Source: Gammaproteobacteria bacterium (GTDB taxonomy: Bacteria > Pseudomonadota > Gammaproteobacteria > Pseudomonadales > Pseudohongiellaceae). From it: a stretch of 64,000 bases of DNA. The DNA is taken from the NCBI GenBank assembly GCA_018401885.1, contig JAGYKB010000002.1, forward strand, positions 176,625-240,624, written 5' to 3'. Numbering within the stretch: the first letter of the stretch is position 1; the number at the start of each line of letters is the position of its first letter. A program made the translations under genes and the position numbers. This document shows positions 1-8,203 of the stretch, one piece after another. The notes under the pieces were generated by a model that saw only the letters and a program-made list of their open reading frames with translations, had not been told where the DNA came from and ran no database searches.

Positions 1-623
1 ATGCCCTCGGCGGCATTGGGGTCTGCGGCAATACGCAGCGGCGACAGGACGCGCGACTGCGTCGATGGCGTACCTGTTGAAGCTCCTAACGTCTGCGTCG
101 ATTGCGAGCCGGAGACCACCTCGGTAGGTGAGATAGCGATAATGGGTTTAGCGTCGACGGTCGTCATGCTTTCAACACCATCGACGGTCTTTATGAGATA
201 TTGCCCTTGCGACCAGCCGAGTAGAGGGTTTATTAAATCTCGGCTTAACGACTCGACAAAATAGATGCCGCGTTCGCCCAATTGAGGAAGGCGCGAGCCG
301 TTAACCTCTAGCACTTCACCGTTCAGCGAGCCTCCGAGAAACTTCAGCTCTATATCAGTAGCACCGGTGTCTCCCTTGATGATGTCGATAACGCGAAAAG
401 TGACATACGTATTGACCATGCCGCGATTGCCGGATCGCAGCGCCTCTACTGAAATCACTTCGCCTTCGAACACAAACTCAGCCTGCTCGCTCAGGCTGTT
501 GACCGAAAGGCTCATCAGCGTGGTGCCGGACGCGCTGGCCGAGGCAAAAACCGCAAAGAGCAAAGAGACGCTAAAAAGTGACAAGGTCGATCTAAACGCT
601 AAGCGGGCGATTGCAGTATTCAT
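1..623 (-). CDS. Exported protein of unknown function (3' end outside window)
   Basis: An open frame runs from an ATG at 623-621 through the left window edge without a stop, giving 207 residues. AAGGAG lies just upstream as a ribosome binding site. Residues 1-32 form a signal peptide (basic start, then a hydrophobic LFSVSLLFAVFASASAS stretch). The mature part begins with a segment rich in beta-strand residues (EQAEFVFEGEVISVEAL) and later becomes Ser/Thr/Gln rich. I do not recognise the family with certainty. Similar exported proteins, often beside secreted metalloproteases, occur in marine Gammaproteobacteria, but no function can be assigned here. The secretion call is firm; the role is unknown. 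Confidence 0.75.
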   Translation of the reverse strand, partial: MNTAIARLAFRSTLSLFSVSLLFAVFASASASGTTLMSLSVNSLSEQAEFVFEGEVISVEALRSGNRGMVNTYVTFRVIDIIKGDTGATDIELKFLGGSLNGEVLEVNGSRLPQLGERGIYFVESLSRDLINPLLGWSQGQYLIKTVDGVESMTTVDAKPIIAISPTEVVSGSQSTQTLGASTGTPSTQSRVLSPLRIAADPNAAEG

Positions 624-706
624 GTCACTCCTTTTGCGGGGTTATTGACAGGTCCTACGTTGCGGTCTGGATTGCGTCTGAGCTTACACACCACCCGATA
701 GCCGCG

Positions 707-1690
707 CTAGGGCTCAATCAGCCAGGTTTGATGTATCTTGGGGTTGCGATGGAAATCGCGATCAAGGCTCTGGCGGCTAAAATCTTTTACACGATAACGC
801 GCTGTAATCTCGGCGTCGAGTTTAAACCCGCGGCAGTTGTTAGAAAAGATGAGCAAGCCACCCGATGCCAGTCGCGCCATGCATCCGGCAATCAGCTTGG
901 CATGATCGCGCTGAATATCGAGCACATTGTCGGTCTTTTTCGAGTTAGAAAATGTGGGTGGATCGAGGAAAATGAGATCAAACAAGCCATTTTCGGTCTC
1001 AACGTCGCTCGCATCGAGGCTTGGCGGGCGTCTGTCGACCAAGGTCTCGAGAAACGCGACACAATCGGCGCGCTTTAGCCGATGCAGCTTTCCGCCAATT
1101 TTGTTTTCCTGATAGTTACGTCGAGCCCATTCGAGGTAGGTGTTGGACATATCGATACTCAGACTCGACGTCGCGCCACCTAACGCTGCGTGTACGCTCG
1201 CCGTTCCTGTATAGCAAAATAAGTTAAGAAAGCGCTTGCCGCGCGCTTTTTCAAAGATAAAGCGGCGAATCGCCCGATGGTCTAAAAATAATCCAGTGTC
1301 TAGGTAATCGGTGAGATTCACATAAAGCTTTGCGCGACCCTCGCGAACGGTAAAGAACTTACCCTGATGATCCTCAGCCTCATATTGCTTTGCGCCGCGT
1401 TGGCGCTCGCGCGACTTAATAGTAAGAGCGCGGGCGGGGACACCGAGCACTTCATGCAACGCAAGCAGCATACCTTCCCGACGCGCCTCGACTTTGGCAG
1501 GGTCTATTTTTGCGGGCGCTTGATATTCCGCGACATGGATGCGCTTAGCATAAAGATCAACCGCAAACGCGAATTCGGGCAGGTCGGCATCGTAGAGCCG
1601 ATAACACTCGATTCCCTGTTGTTGTGCCCACTTTCCTAGCACGCGCAGGTTTTTTTCTAGTCGGTTCTTGAGGTCGGTTATGTCGATCAT
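707..1690 (-). CDS. rlmK: RlmK-type 23S rRNA (guanine-N7) methyltransferase, stand-alone
   Basis: The 327-residue product aligns by eye with the C-terminal RlmK half of E. coli RlmKL (YcbY), which makes m7G2069 in 23S rRNA with SAM. Visible landmarks are the start of the SAM-binding fold NLFCYTG (156-162), LDTGLFLDHR (130-139), and the catalytic-type motif DPPTFSNSK (243-251). The start was set at ATG 1690, where homology begins (MIDITDLKNRLEKNL). The frame stays open for another 106 codons upstream, but that stretch has no family resemblance. The THUMP/RlmL half that normally precedes this domain is absent from the window, so the enzyme is split from RlmL or RlmL is encoded elsewhere. No strong ribosome binding site is visible. 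Confidence 0.85.
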   Translation of the reverse strand: MIDITDLKNRLEKNLRVLGKWAQQQGIECYRLYDADLPEFAFAVDLYAKRIHVAEYQAPAKIDPAKVEARREGMLLALHEVLGVPARALTIKSRERQRGAKQYEAEDHQGKFFTVREGRAKLYVNLTDYLDTGLFLDHRAIRRFIFEKARGKRFLNLFCYTGTASVHAALGGATSSLSIDMSNTYLEWARRNYQENKIGGKLHRLKRADCVAFLETLVDRRPPSLDASDVETENGLFDLIFLDPPTFSNSKKTDNVLDIQRDHAKLIAGCMARLASGGLLIFSNNCRGFKLDAEITARYRVKDFSRQSLDRDFHRNPKIHQTWLIEP

Positions 1691-1833
1691 GAGGATGCTG
1701 CCAGTGTGTCGGAGAGTGTGTCGGAGAGTAAGTGGGCATTCGAGCTCGCTCCTTAGGTCTCCTATGATACGGCAAAATAGCCTCGGGTTGTGAGGATCAA
1801 GATACTTGAACAACATTGAACGAACAGCCGGTC

Positions 1834-2172
1834 TAGGTTCAAGGCGCTCCCGCGCAAAGCAACGAAAAGCTTCTTTCTCGAAGGATTTGCGAAGCCACTG
1901 CAAAAGACGCGAAGAGAGTGAGGGACGCTGAGATTCGGGCCGCGCTTCAAGAGAATCTGGACGAGAATACCGACTACAAATACGGCTACTCTGCACTAAC
2001 AGCGGCAACTACGATAATTCACCCAGTTATAGGCATTGTATACGGGGCTGTTAGTTTGCCCCAGCTTACTCGCATGGAACAAGAAGCAGCGGCGTTCAAT
2101 GAGGGTCGAATCCGGGCAAGCGATGAAACATTGATTCATGAGTATGAACCTTGCGAGATTAGGGCGTGGTAA
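1834..2172 (+). other. Possible gene remnant or small membrane protein
   Basis: An open frame follows a TAG at about 1831. The longest clear coding-like part begins at GTG 1918 and gives 84 residues: a charged N-terminus, one hydrophobic stretch (ALTAATTIIHPVIGIVYGAVSL) and a charged tail. The amino-acid composition upstream of the GTG also looks protein-like, so this may be the 3' end of a decayed gene rather than an intact one. There is no convincing ribosome binding site and no family recognised. The antisense overlap with the uninformative upstream extension of rlmK suggests only one of the two is real. Confidence 0.3.
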
Positions 2173-2513
2173 TTTTTTGGTTGTTCTAGAGAGGCTATTC
2201 CACATAGATCAAGAACGGGTCCATGAGCGAAGCTTTTGCAAAGAATGGGATGAGCCTGTACTTTCAGAATTTTTGATCTATAACTAAGGTAATGGTGAAT
2301 TAGCAGACGGGAGCGTCATGGTGGGCAGAGTTGCGTGCCTGGCGCATTTTTGAAGATGCCGTAGATTCTGTGGGCGGGAGTCTTGTGTATCAAAAAATGA
2401 ATTCTCTGGGATATAACGCCGATTTGGTCATAAATTTTGATCCTTTAAACGAATGGTCTAGATAAAAGAGAGTAGAAAATTCTCTACATTTCATTCAGAG
2501 AAAAGGAATCATA
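2173..2513. other. AT-rich intergenic stretch with a short ORF remnant
   Basis: No complete gene. A 54-codon open stretch at 2304-2465 on the plus strand (containing WWAELRAWRIFEDAV and ending NEWSR) reads like protein but has no ATG or ribosome binding site, so it is best seen as the tail of a decayed gene. The AAAAGGA before 2514 is the ribosome binding site of the next gene. Confidence 0.3.
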
Positions 2514-3155
2514 ATGAGCTCAATAACTGTTTGCGAACCAAAGTTAGAGCAACATCCAAGTTATGTAAATTTATGTCGGCGTGTATTCAGAAACTCTCTT
2601 ATTCTGTCTGCAATTTTGGTTTTCGCATTTTCCTTAAGTACCGAACCTAACAAGCTGGATTCTTATCCATTCAAATACAACGGCGCGAGTGCGCATAGCA
2701 ATCTTGCTCTAATCATTTTTAATGAATGTGTTGCAAGAGTAGGACGTGAGCAGCTCTTCAGAGAAGAAATGGCGAAAGAAAACAAAGATAGGGAAATGAA
2801 AAGCCTTGAAAATTACGCATTTACCGCGGGTGGGATCGTAACGGTTGGGGCAATCTTAACCGAGGGTTGGGGTGCTCTTCTCGGTATTCCGACTGCTTAC
2901 TATTTTCTTTCATGGGAGCGGGAGATATCCGATAGATTCGATCGAGAAATGAATGATGCTAGTGAATATTATTGGGACGAACACGCTAACTGCGAACGTG
3001 ACGCGGAAAGGTTAGACGAAGAATTGCGTTACGTTGATGAAGCAGAGAGAAACATTCATTTTGAGTTTGCCTCTGGATCGACCCAGTATCATTTTCTAGA
3101 TATATCGCCAGCACCAAGTGGCAGTGTCACGCTTGAACATATTAGGAGTAACTAA
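2514..3155 (+). CDS. Membrane protein of unknown function, probable partner of the ankyrin protein
   Basis: A 213-residue protein with an AAGGA ribosome binding site. One hydrophobic segment lies at about 27-43 and a second, glycine-rich one at about 103-133 (AGGIVTVGAILTEGWGALLG). After them comes a strongly charged, probably helical or coiled C-terminal part (WEREISDRFDREMN, ERDAERLDEELRYVDEAER). No family recognised. It sits 48 bp before the ankyrin gene on the same strand, in AT-rich DNA unlike the flanking housekeeping genes, so the two are probably co-transcribed and may have been acquired together. Any toxin, immunity or envelope role would be speculation. Confidence 0.6.
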   Translation: MSSITVCEPKLEQHPSYVNLCRRVFRNSLILSAILVFAFSLSTEPNKLDSYPFKYNGASAHSNLALIIFNECVARVGREQLFREEMAKENKDREMKSLENYAFTAGGIVTVGAILTEGWGALLGIPTAYYFLSWEREISDRFDREMNDASEYYWDEHANCERDAERLDEELRYVDEAERNIHFEFASGSTQYHFLDISPAPSGSVTLEHIRSN

Positions 3156-3203
3156 TATTCGGCATTCAGGATCAAAAAATAAAAGAGCGACAAAGGAGGA
3201 CAG

Positions 3204-4370
3204 ATGAAACTTCATGATTCAAAAGTCTTAAGTGGTAAGCAAGTCATTTCTATTTCGACGATTCTTGGGATATGCGCACTCGGGCTCGTTTTTGCCTTTG
3301 ACCGCGAACTGCCTTTACAGGATCAAAAGTCAGTGTCAGAGGTAGTGGAATCTGCTGAAATCGGACCCAGAATGCGCAACGATAGAGCAGAAATATCGAC
3401 GTCATTGGAGCCCACTGAAAACGCTGATCTAGAGTTCGTAGATTCGACTACCCCGAGTGGGGAGGCGAGTTCGAAAAGCCTATTTGGGGAGTTTTTTAGC
3501 TTGGTCGATTCTTTTGATCTTGACTTTAAAAGCGAATTTAATGACTACGTTTTCAATTCAGATGCGATCGAATACTACGAGGATAATTTTGCAGAAATTT
3601 TCAGACACAAGCCTCGAGCGCGTAGCGATATTATCGAAAAATCTACTCTTTCGTTACTCGATAGTCTCTGGGGAGAGCCATTATCAAAAACTAACCTGAC
3701 AGATCAAGAGCTTCGAAGTATTCGCTCAACGATACATCGCTTATATACTCAAAATGCAGAGTACTATGATCTAAAGGAAGCTGGTGAGCTTACACAGCAG
3801 GAATGGCTCGATAAGTATTCAGGCCATAGCGAAGTTTTGCGGACAGTATCACGCTTGATTCCCGATGATAAATTTCAGGAATTAAGGGGCCACTTTGAGG
3901 AGAAGTTGAGCAATAGGAAGCCGAATCTACTCCGTGAGGCAATGATTAGGGATAGTATTAATTTCCCGGCGTTTGATGCGATATATTTTAAAGATCCTGT
4001 TCGCCTCGAATCTCTCTTGGCAGCTGGCGCTGATATCAATGCGGTCTCTGAATTCACACCTGATATCAGTCTTTTTCAACGCGCAGTAGATAGCGAGATA
4101 CCCACGATGATCGAGGTTATGCTCGCGTACGGCGCAGATATTAATTCGAAAGATGTTTATGGAAATTCAATGTTGCATCGCGCGGTGCGCGCCGGAAACG
4201 TTGAAATCGTAAACCAATTGATTGAATCAGGCGCCGATCCCCTTGCTCGTGACACCAATGGATTAACTGCGGCTATGCGGGCGCGACTTTCCCGATTAGA
4301 CCATGGTGAGGAAAAATACAACGAGCTTAATACCTTGCTTAAGAACGCTGAAACAAATGCCTCGCGTTAA
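3204..4370 (+). CDS. Membrane-anchored ankyrin-repeat protein
   Basis: A 388-residue protein with a strong GGAGG ribosome binding site. Residues 14-32 form a single N-terminal transmembrane or uncleaved signal segment (ISTILGICALGLVFAF). A charged, mostly helical central region (about 40-245) has no recognisable domain. The C-terminal third (about 250-375) carries two or three ankyrin repeats, seen in LLAAGADINA, MLAYGADINSKDVYGNSMLHRAV and LIESGADPLARDTNGLTA. Topology would place the ankyrin repeats in the periplasm if the helix is a normal N-in signal anchor. Ankyrin repeats bind proteins, so a partner such as the preceding membrane protein is plausible. Function is unknown. Confidence 0.75.
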   Translation: MKLHDSKVLSGKQVISISTILGICALGLVFAFDRELPLQDQKSVSEVVESAEIGPRMRNDRAEISTSLEPTENADLEFVDSTTPSGEASSKSLFGEFFSLVDSFDLDFKSEFNDYVFNSDAIEYYEDNFAEIFRHKPRARSDIIEKSTLSLLDSLWGEPLSKTNLTDQELRSIRSTIHRLYTQNAEYYDLKEAGELTQQEWLDKYSGHSEVLRTVSRLIPDDKFQELRGHFEEKLSNRKPNLLREAMIRDSINFPAFDAIYFKDPVRLESLLAAGADINAVSEFTPDISLFQRAVDSEIPTMIEVMLAYGADINSKDVYGNSMLHRAVRAGNVEIVNQLIESGADPLARDTNGLTAAMRARLSRLDHGEEKYNELNTLLKNAETNASR

Positions 4371-4470
4371 ATTAGCTTTTTTATAAAAGCGTGAGCAGGA
4401 GGCATCGGTTAGCACGAGTCTGCGAAGAATTTTGGTTGTCATGTGCAATCAGAGTTCGTCGCTTTAGATC

Positions 4471-4620
4471 ATGCTTCGAAATGTGGCGATTGGAGCCTCT
4501 ATTGTATTCGGTGTGGCGGCCGCCGTCTTAGGCGGCATTGCAATGGCGCCGTTAGTCCCGGTAGTTCTGATTATCGGCGGTATTGAGTACGCTTGGATGC
4601 AATCTCAAATTAGCACTTAA
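4471..4620 (+). CDS. Small glycine-rich hydrophobic membrane peptide
   Basis: A 49-codon ORF: a short basic start (MLRNVAIGA), then a continuous hydrophobic, Gly/Ala-rich helix pair (VFGVAAAVLGGIAMAPLVP, VVLIIGGIEYAW) and a short polar tail. An in-frame TAG sits two codons before the ATG, so the reading frame cannot extend upstream. No clear Shine-Dalgarno. It could be a real small membrane protein or the end of a decayed one; the hydrophobic pattern recalls the second membrane segment of the protein at 2514-3155. Confidence 0.35.
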   Translation: MLRNVAIGASIVFGVAAAVLGGIAMAPLVPVVLIIGGIEYAWMQSQIST

Positions 4621-4837
4621 CTAGCGGCGGCGGAGGCTAAATCCTTAAATCTTCGGAGGGAGGCTAAACTCAAGAATACGCCGCCTCCTGTTAGAATCTC
4701 TGCTCACTTTCCAGCTACTCGTCCCCTTATGCTTCTCCCGTTCTTTTGATGTATTCTTTCTCACCAACAAGCCCTCAAGGATCATGGAATTGAGCCGTAA
4801 GTGCAGGGCTCGAATTTCAATTAAGTGAGAACTTACC

Positions 4838-5503
4838 ATGTCATACCTCCCCGCCGTTGAACTTGAGTGGCCCAAAGGCCTAAACGTCACTGCATCCGTA
4901 ATTTGGCTGCACGGTCTCGGCGCCGACGGCAACGACTTTGCACCCATTGTCCCCCAACTTAATCTGCCAGCAGGTGTTGGTGTACGGTTTATTTTTCCCC
5001 ATGCGCCGTCTATACCCGTCACAATCAACAACGGTTATGTCATGCCTGCCTGGTATGACATAAAATCGCTCGACGGTGGTCGTCACGTAGATACAGAGCA
5101 GATCGAGCAATCAGCCGGGTGGGTTCACGCTCTCATCGAGCGTGAGATCGAACGTGGCGTAGCGCCCGATCGCATCGTCATAGCCGGTTTCTCGCAGGGA
5201 GGTGCGATCACCTATGAGGCGGCGCTGAGCTATCCAAAGCGGCTTGCGGGCATGATGTTGCTGTCGACGTATTTTCCCACTGCGCAGACGGTGAAGATGG
5301 ATGAAGTGCAGGCAGGCCTGCCTGCACTCATTTGCCATGGCAGCCATGATCCTGTTGTTGTTGAAGGCATGGGTCTCGAGGGTAAAGCGCGCCTTGAGGC
5401 ATTGGGTTTTGTACCAGAATACAAGACCTATCCGATGGAACATGCGGTGTGCCCGCAAGAGATCGTGGATATAGGCGCGTGGCTATCGGAAGTGCTGGCG
5501 TAA
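4838..5503 (+). CDS. Alpha/beta-hydrolase carboxylesterase (APT1/EstB-like)
   Basis: A 221-residue cytosolic serine hydrolase of the carboxylesterase/phospholipase family (COG0400), which cleaves short-chain or thio-esters. The oxyanion region WLHGLGADGNDF is at 23-34. The nucleophile elbow GFSQGG places Ser119; SHDPVV places Asp171 and EHAVCP places His202, a complete triad. Length matches bacterial homologues. The natural substrate cannot be read from sequence. It stands alone, with the MerR promoter starting 18 bp after its stop. Confidence 0.9.
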   Translation: MSYLPAVELEWPKGLNVTASVIWLHGLGADGNDFAPIVPQLNLPAGVGVRFIFPHAPSIPVTINNGYVMPAWYDIKSLDGGRHVDTEQIEQSAGWVHALIEREIERGVAPDRIVIAGFSQGGAITYEAALSYPKRLAGMMLLSTYFPTAQTVKMDEVQAGLPALICHGSHDPVVVEGMGLEGKARLEALGFVPEYKTYPMEHAVCPQEIVDIGAWLSEVLA

Positions 5504-5520
5504 GAATTGCGGATAAAGCC

Positions 5521-5552
5521 TTGACCTTAGAGTTAACTCTAAGGGTTATACT
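5521..5552 (+). promoter_or_regulatory. MerR-type metal-responsive promoter with palindromic operator
   Basis: A -35 TTGACC (5521-5526) and -10 TATACT (5547-5552) are separated by 20 bp, the over-long spacing characteristic of MerR-activated promoters such as zntA. The spacer contains a perfect 20-bp palindrome, CCTTAGAGTTAACTCTAAGG (5525-5544). It lies 56 bp before the MerR-family gene and should drive that gene and the overlapping permease, giving autoregulated metal induction. Confidence 0.85.
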
Positions 5553-5607
5553 AGCCCTATATAAGTGGCGCAGTCTCTGCGCTTTTAACGGGAGGCTTTG
5601 ATAAGAG

Positions 5608-6033
5608 ATGAAGATCAGCCAATTAGCTGCACACTGTGGGCTGTCGGCTCACACGCTCCGTTTTTATGAGAAGAAAGGGCTTATCGAGTCGAGCGAGCGC
5701 AGTCCCTCGGGATACCGGCGCTACACTGAAGCGGATATCCGCCGGGTCGAATTTGTGAAGACGGCGCGGGACGCCGGTTTTTCCTTAGATGAGATCGCGC
5801 AGCTGCTGTCTATTCGCTTGGATCGCGATCACCACACTTGCGAGGAAGTCACCTCGATCACTCGGCACAAACTAGAGTCAATCAATGCCAAGATTGCGCA
5901 GCTGGAAGAGATCCGACAGAGTCTTCAACTGCTGCTAAAAAGCTGCGACGGCGGCATGGACAGTGCCGTGCACTGTTCGATTATCGAAGCGCTTGACGCG
6001 GGAAGAGTACCTGTTGAGGAGGCAACCCCATGA
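5608..6033 (+). CDS. MerR-family metal sensor, ZntR-like
   Basis: A 141-residue transcription activator. Residues 1-70 form the MerR winged helix (KISQLAAHCGLSAHTLRFYEKKGLI, SGYRRYTEADIRRVEFV); a dimerisation coiled coil follows. Metal-site residues are in ZntR-like positions: HTCEEV near 76-81, then a C-terminal loop with SCDGG and VHCSIIEAL. This C-terminal pattern favours Zn(II) or another divalent ion over the CueR-type Cu(I) site. It overlaps the permease gene by 4 bp (ATGA), so the pair is translationally coupled, and the palindromic promoter upstream fits autoregulation. Confidence 0.88.
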   Translation: MKISQLAAHCGLSAHTLRFYEKKGLIESSERSPSGYRRYTEADIRRVEFVKTARDAGFSLDEIAQLLSIRLDRDHHTCEEVTSITRHKLESINAKIAQLEEIRQSLQLLLKSCDGGMDSAVHCSIIEALDAGRVPVEEATP

Positions 6034-7094
6034 GTAATTTGCTGAGCATATTTTGGAACCTCGTAGTCGAAAGCGCGCCTTGGCTGCTGCTTGGCTATTT
6101 CATCGCGGGTGTCATTAAGCAGGTTATACCGAGTGAGTGGGTGCAGAAGCAGCTCGCTAAGCCCGGGCTGTTGTCTATTACTAAGGGCGCATTGATAGGT
6201 GCGCCGCTGCCGCTTTGCAGCTGCGGAGTAATCCCTACGGCGCTTGCTGTGCGCAAGGCGGGTGCGTCGAAGGGCGCGACGGCTTCGTTCCTCGTTGCCA
6301 CGCCTGAGACTGGCGTCGACTCCATCGCGTTTTCCTACGCGATGCTGGGGCCGATTTTCGCCATCGCGCGACCAATTTCTGCGCTCATTAGCGCTGTCGT
6401 TGCCGGCGTATTGGTGCATAAGTTCGATACGGATGACGTGGTAGCAGAACCTGCGCCGGCCCCCAAGAGCTGCTGCAGTATGAGCAAACCCGAAGCAGAG
6501 CCCGAGCCGCCAACCCTCGGTGAGCGCCTGGTGCAGGCTGTGCAATACGGCTATGGCCGCATGATCGCCGACACAGCGAAATGGCTGTTTATTGGCCTCA
6601 CGGCCGCCGCACTCGTCACAGCCTATGTCCCGCAGTCGTTCTTTTTGCAGTGGGGCGATGGTGTGATAGCCATGCTCATTATGGTGATCGTTGGCCTGCC
6701 TATGTACATCTGCGCGACGGCGTCGACACCGGTCGCCGCGAGTTTTCTGTTCGCCGGCCTGTCCCCCGGAGCAGCGCTGGTCTTTATGCTGACCGGCCCC
6801 GCTACGAACATTGCAACGATGGGCGTGATTAAAGAGCAGCTGGGAAATCGCTCTCTAGTCGCCTATCTGATTGGTGTGATTGCTACAGCAATCACTGCGG
6901 GACTCGTGCTTAACCAGCTGTACAGTGTATTCGGCTGGGAGCTCGAACTCGCGGCGATGAGCCACGGTGAGGAAACTGCGCTGTGGCGTCAGATCGCAGG
7001 GATAGTGCTGTCGCTGCTAGTGGTGCGCGTGTGGGTAAATAACTTGCAGAATAAAATGCGACAGAGAACGCCGTCGATAAGTGCGGCAACGTAG
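6030..7094 (+). CDS. SO_0444-family Cu/Zn efflux permease
   Basis: A 354-residue integral membrane protein of the COG0701 permease family, matching the SO_0444 type that exports copper or zinc. About eight membrane segments. The conserved Cys motif PLCSCGVIPTALAV (about 59-72) and the later MYICATASTPVAA segment are the probable metal path. The cytoplasmic loop carries KSCCSMS, a further thiol pair, before the second membrane half. Coupling to the MerR sensor supports metal detoxification; which metal (Zn, Cu, or both) is not settled by sequence. Confidence 0.85.
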   Translation: MSNLLSIFWNLVVESAPWLLLGYFIAGVIKQVIPSEWVQKQLAKPGLLSITKGALIGAPLPLCSCGVIPTALAVRKAGASKGATASFLVATPETGVDSIAFSYAMLGPIFAIARPISALISAVVAGVLVHKFDTDDVVAEPAPAPKSCCSMSKPEAEPEPPTLGERLVQAVQYGYGRMIADTAKWLFIGLTAAALVTAYVPQSFFLQWGDGVIAMLIMVIVGLPMYICATASTPVAASFLFAGLSPGAALVFMLTGPATNIATMGVIKEQLGNRSLVAYLIGVIATAITAGLVLNQLYSVFGWELELAAMSHGEETALWRQIAGIVLSLLVVRVWVNNLQNKMRQRTPSISAAT

Positions 7095-7171
7095 TAGGGT
7101 CGGTTTAGTCGAAATAAACGTAGTGAACTAGCATCGTTTCCGTCGACTAAGTCAGCTAGGTAGCCGTTATT

Positions 7172-8086
7172 TTAACGTCTGCCGACAATCCTTTGCGTCG
7201 TATCCAACTCGAAAACGGTATCGGCGACCGAAGGAAGCTGCACGAGGCAGTGCCTCGTAAGCCTCTCAAAATGCTGCACAAAACGCTCGACCTGCGTCTC
7301 GCTCATGAGTGCCGGCGCCGGACGAGATGAATTCGAGCCATGGGCGCGCAGGCGGGCCTCTTGCCTGATGCGCCAGTTCAGCACGCATTCAAAGCTTGGA
7401 GCCTCGAGGAAGAGCAGGCGATCCAGCTGGCTAAAAAGGCTCTGATAGTCGCCCGCGAGCTTCTCATTCACAAACCCTCGCCAGTGTCCGTCCGAGTCCT
7501 CTTCTCGCTCTAAGCTATTGCACGCAAGAGCAAGCTCGCTTGCTGATTGTGGCGTGGCGCCAAGACACCAGCCTTCAAGAATCACGATGTCTGCAGCAGG
7601 GCGGTTATGACGAGCCGATAGCATGGGCCATTCCTTGCGAGGCAGCGGGTTATCGGTCGGTTTATCGAAGCGAGGTAGTGCGATAACGCTCGAGCGATCG
7701 CTGTCACGAATTGCTGCGAGGGTAGTGAGTGCGAGGCCTGTATCATGCGTGCCAGGCGCGCCGCGCGTCGCCAAAAGTGGGTGTACTGTCTGAGCCAGCA
7801 CTTTTCGCTGCTGTTGACTAAGGTAGAAGTCGTCGAGCGATAGTCGGGCTACGACAAGACCCTGAGCCGACAGCAATGACTCGAGAAGTTCGCATGCGGT
7901 AGACTTACCGCTGCCTTGGCAGCCGCTAATTCCCAGTATAAATGGCGCGGTGCCAATTGATTCATTGCTTTTAGACGCGACCACTATCTCTTCGGCGAGT
8001 GGAGCAAACCAGAGCTCGGCGTCGCCAGCATAGCTCTGAGGCAGAGCGTGAGAGTCGATAAAGCGCTGAATAACGTGTGTATGCAT
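7172..8086 (-). CDS. P-loop kinase resembling plant-type D-glycerate 3-kinase
   Basis: A 304-residue cytosolic kinase. The Walker A motif is GCQGSGKST (about 54-62), followed by LSLDDFYL, a motif shared with the plant GLYK/uridine-kinase-like group that phosphorylates D-glycerate to 3-phosphoglycerate. HDTGLAL, LPRFDKPTDNPLPRKEW and VILEGWCLG are further family landmarks. It is convergent with the metal permease. Substrate assignment rests on family resemblance only; bacterial members are poorly characterised. Confidence 0.75.
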   Translation of the reverse strand: MHTHVIQRFIDSHALPQSYAGDAELWFAPLAEEIVVASKSNESIGTAPFILGISGCQGSGKSTACELLESLLSAQGLVVARLSLDDFYLSQQQRKVLAQTVHPLLATRGAPGTHDTGLALTTLAAIRDSDRSSVIALPRFDKPTDNPLPRKEWPMLSARHNRPAADIVILEGWCLGATPQSASELALACNSLEREEDSDGHWRGFVNEKLAGDYQSLFSQLDRLLFLEAPSFECVLNWRIRQEARLRAHGSNSSRPAPALMSETQVERFVQHFERLTRHCLVQLPSVADTVFELDTTQRIVGRR

Positions 8087-8203
8087 TGTGTAAATCGACC
8101 TTTGTGTCTGCGCAGCGTGAGAAGTCTTTTACGTGCTTCGCTTCACGGCGTATCCTTAAGCCTATCTATAGATTACCGCACTGTGCAGGGTAAAAGCAGC
8201 AAT

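Noticed and set aside
1691..2008. 106-codon upstream extension of the rlmK frame
   Set aside because: No resemblance to RlmL or any domain, Arg/Ser-rich composition of a shadow frame, and homology begins exactly at ATG 1690.
8048..8203. 52-codon extension of the DnaT-repeat gene
   Set aside because: It overlaps the start of the divergent kinase gene and shows no family similarity; ATG 8204 fits better.
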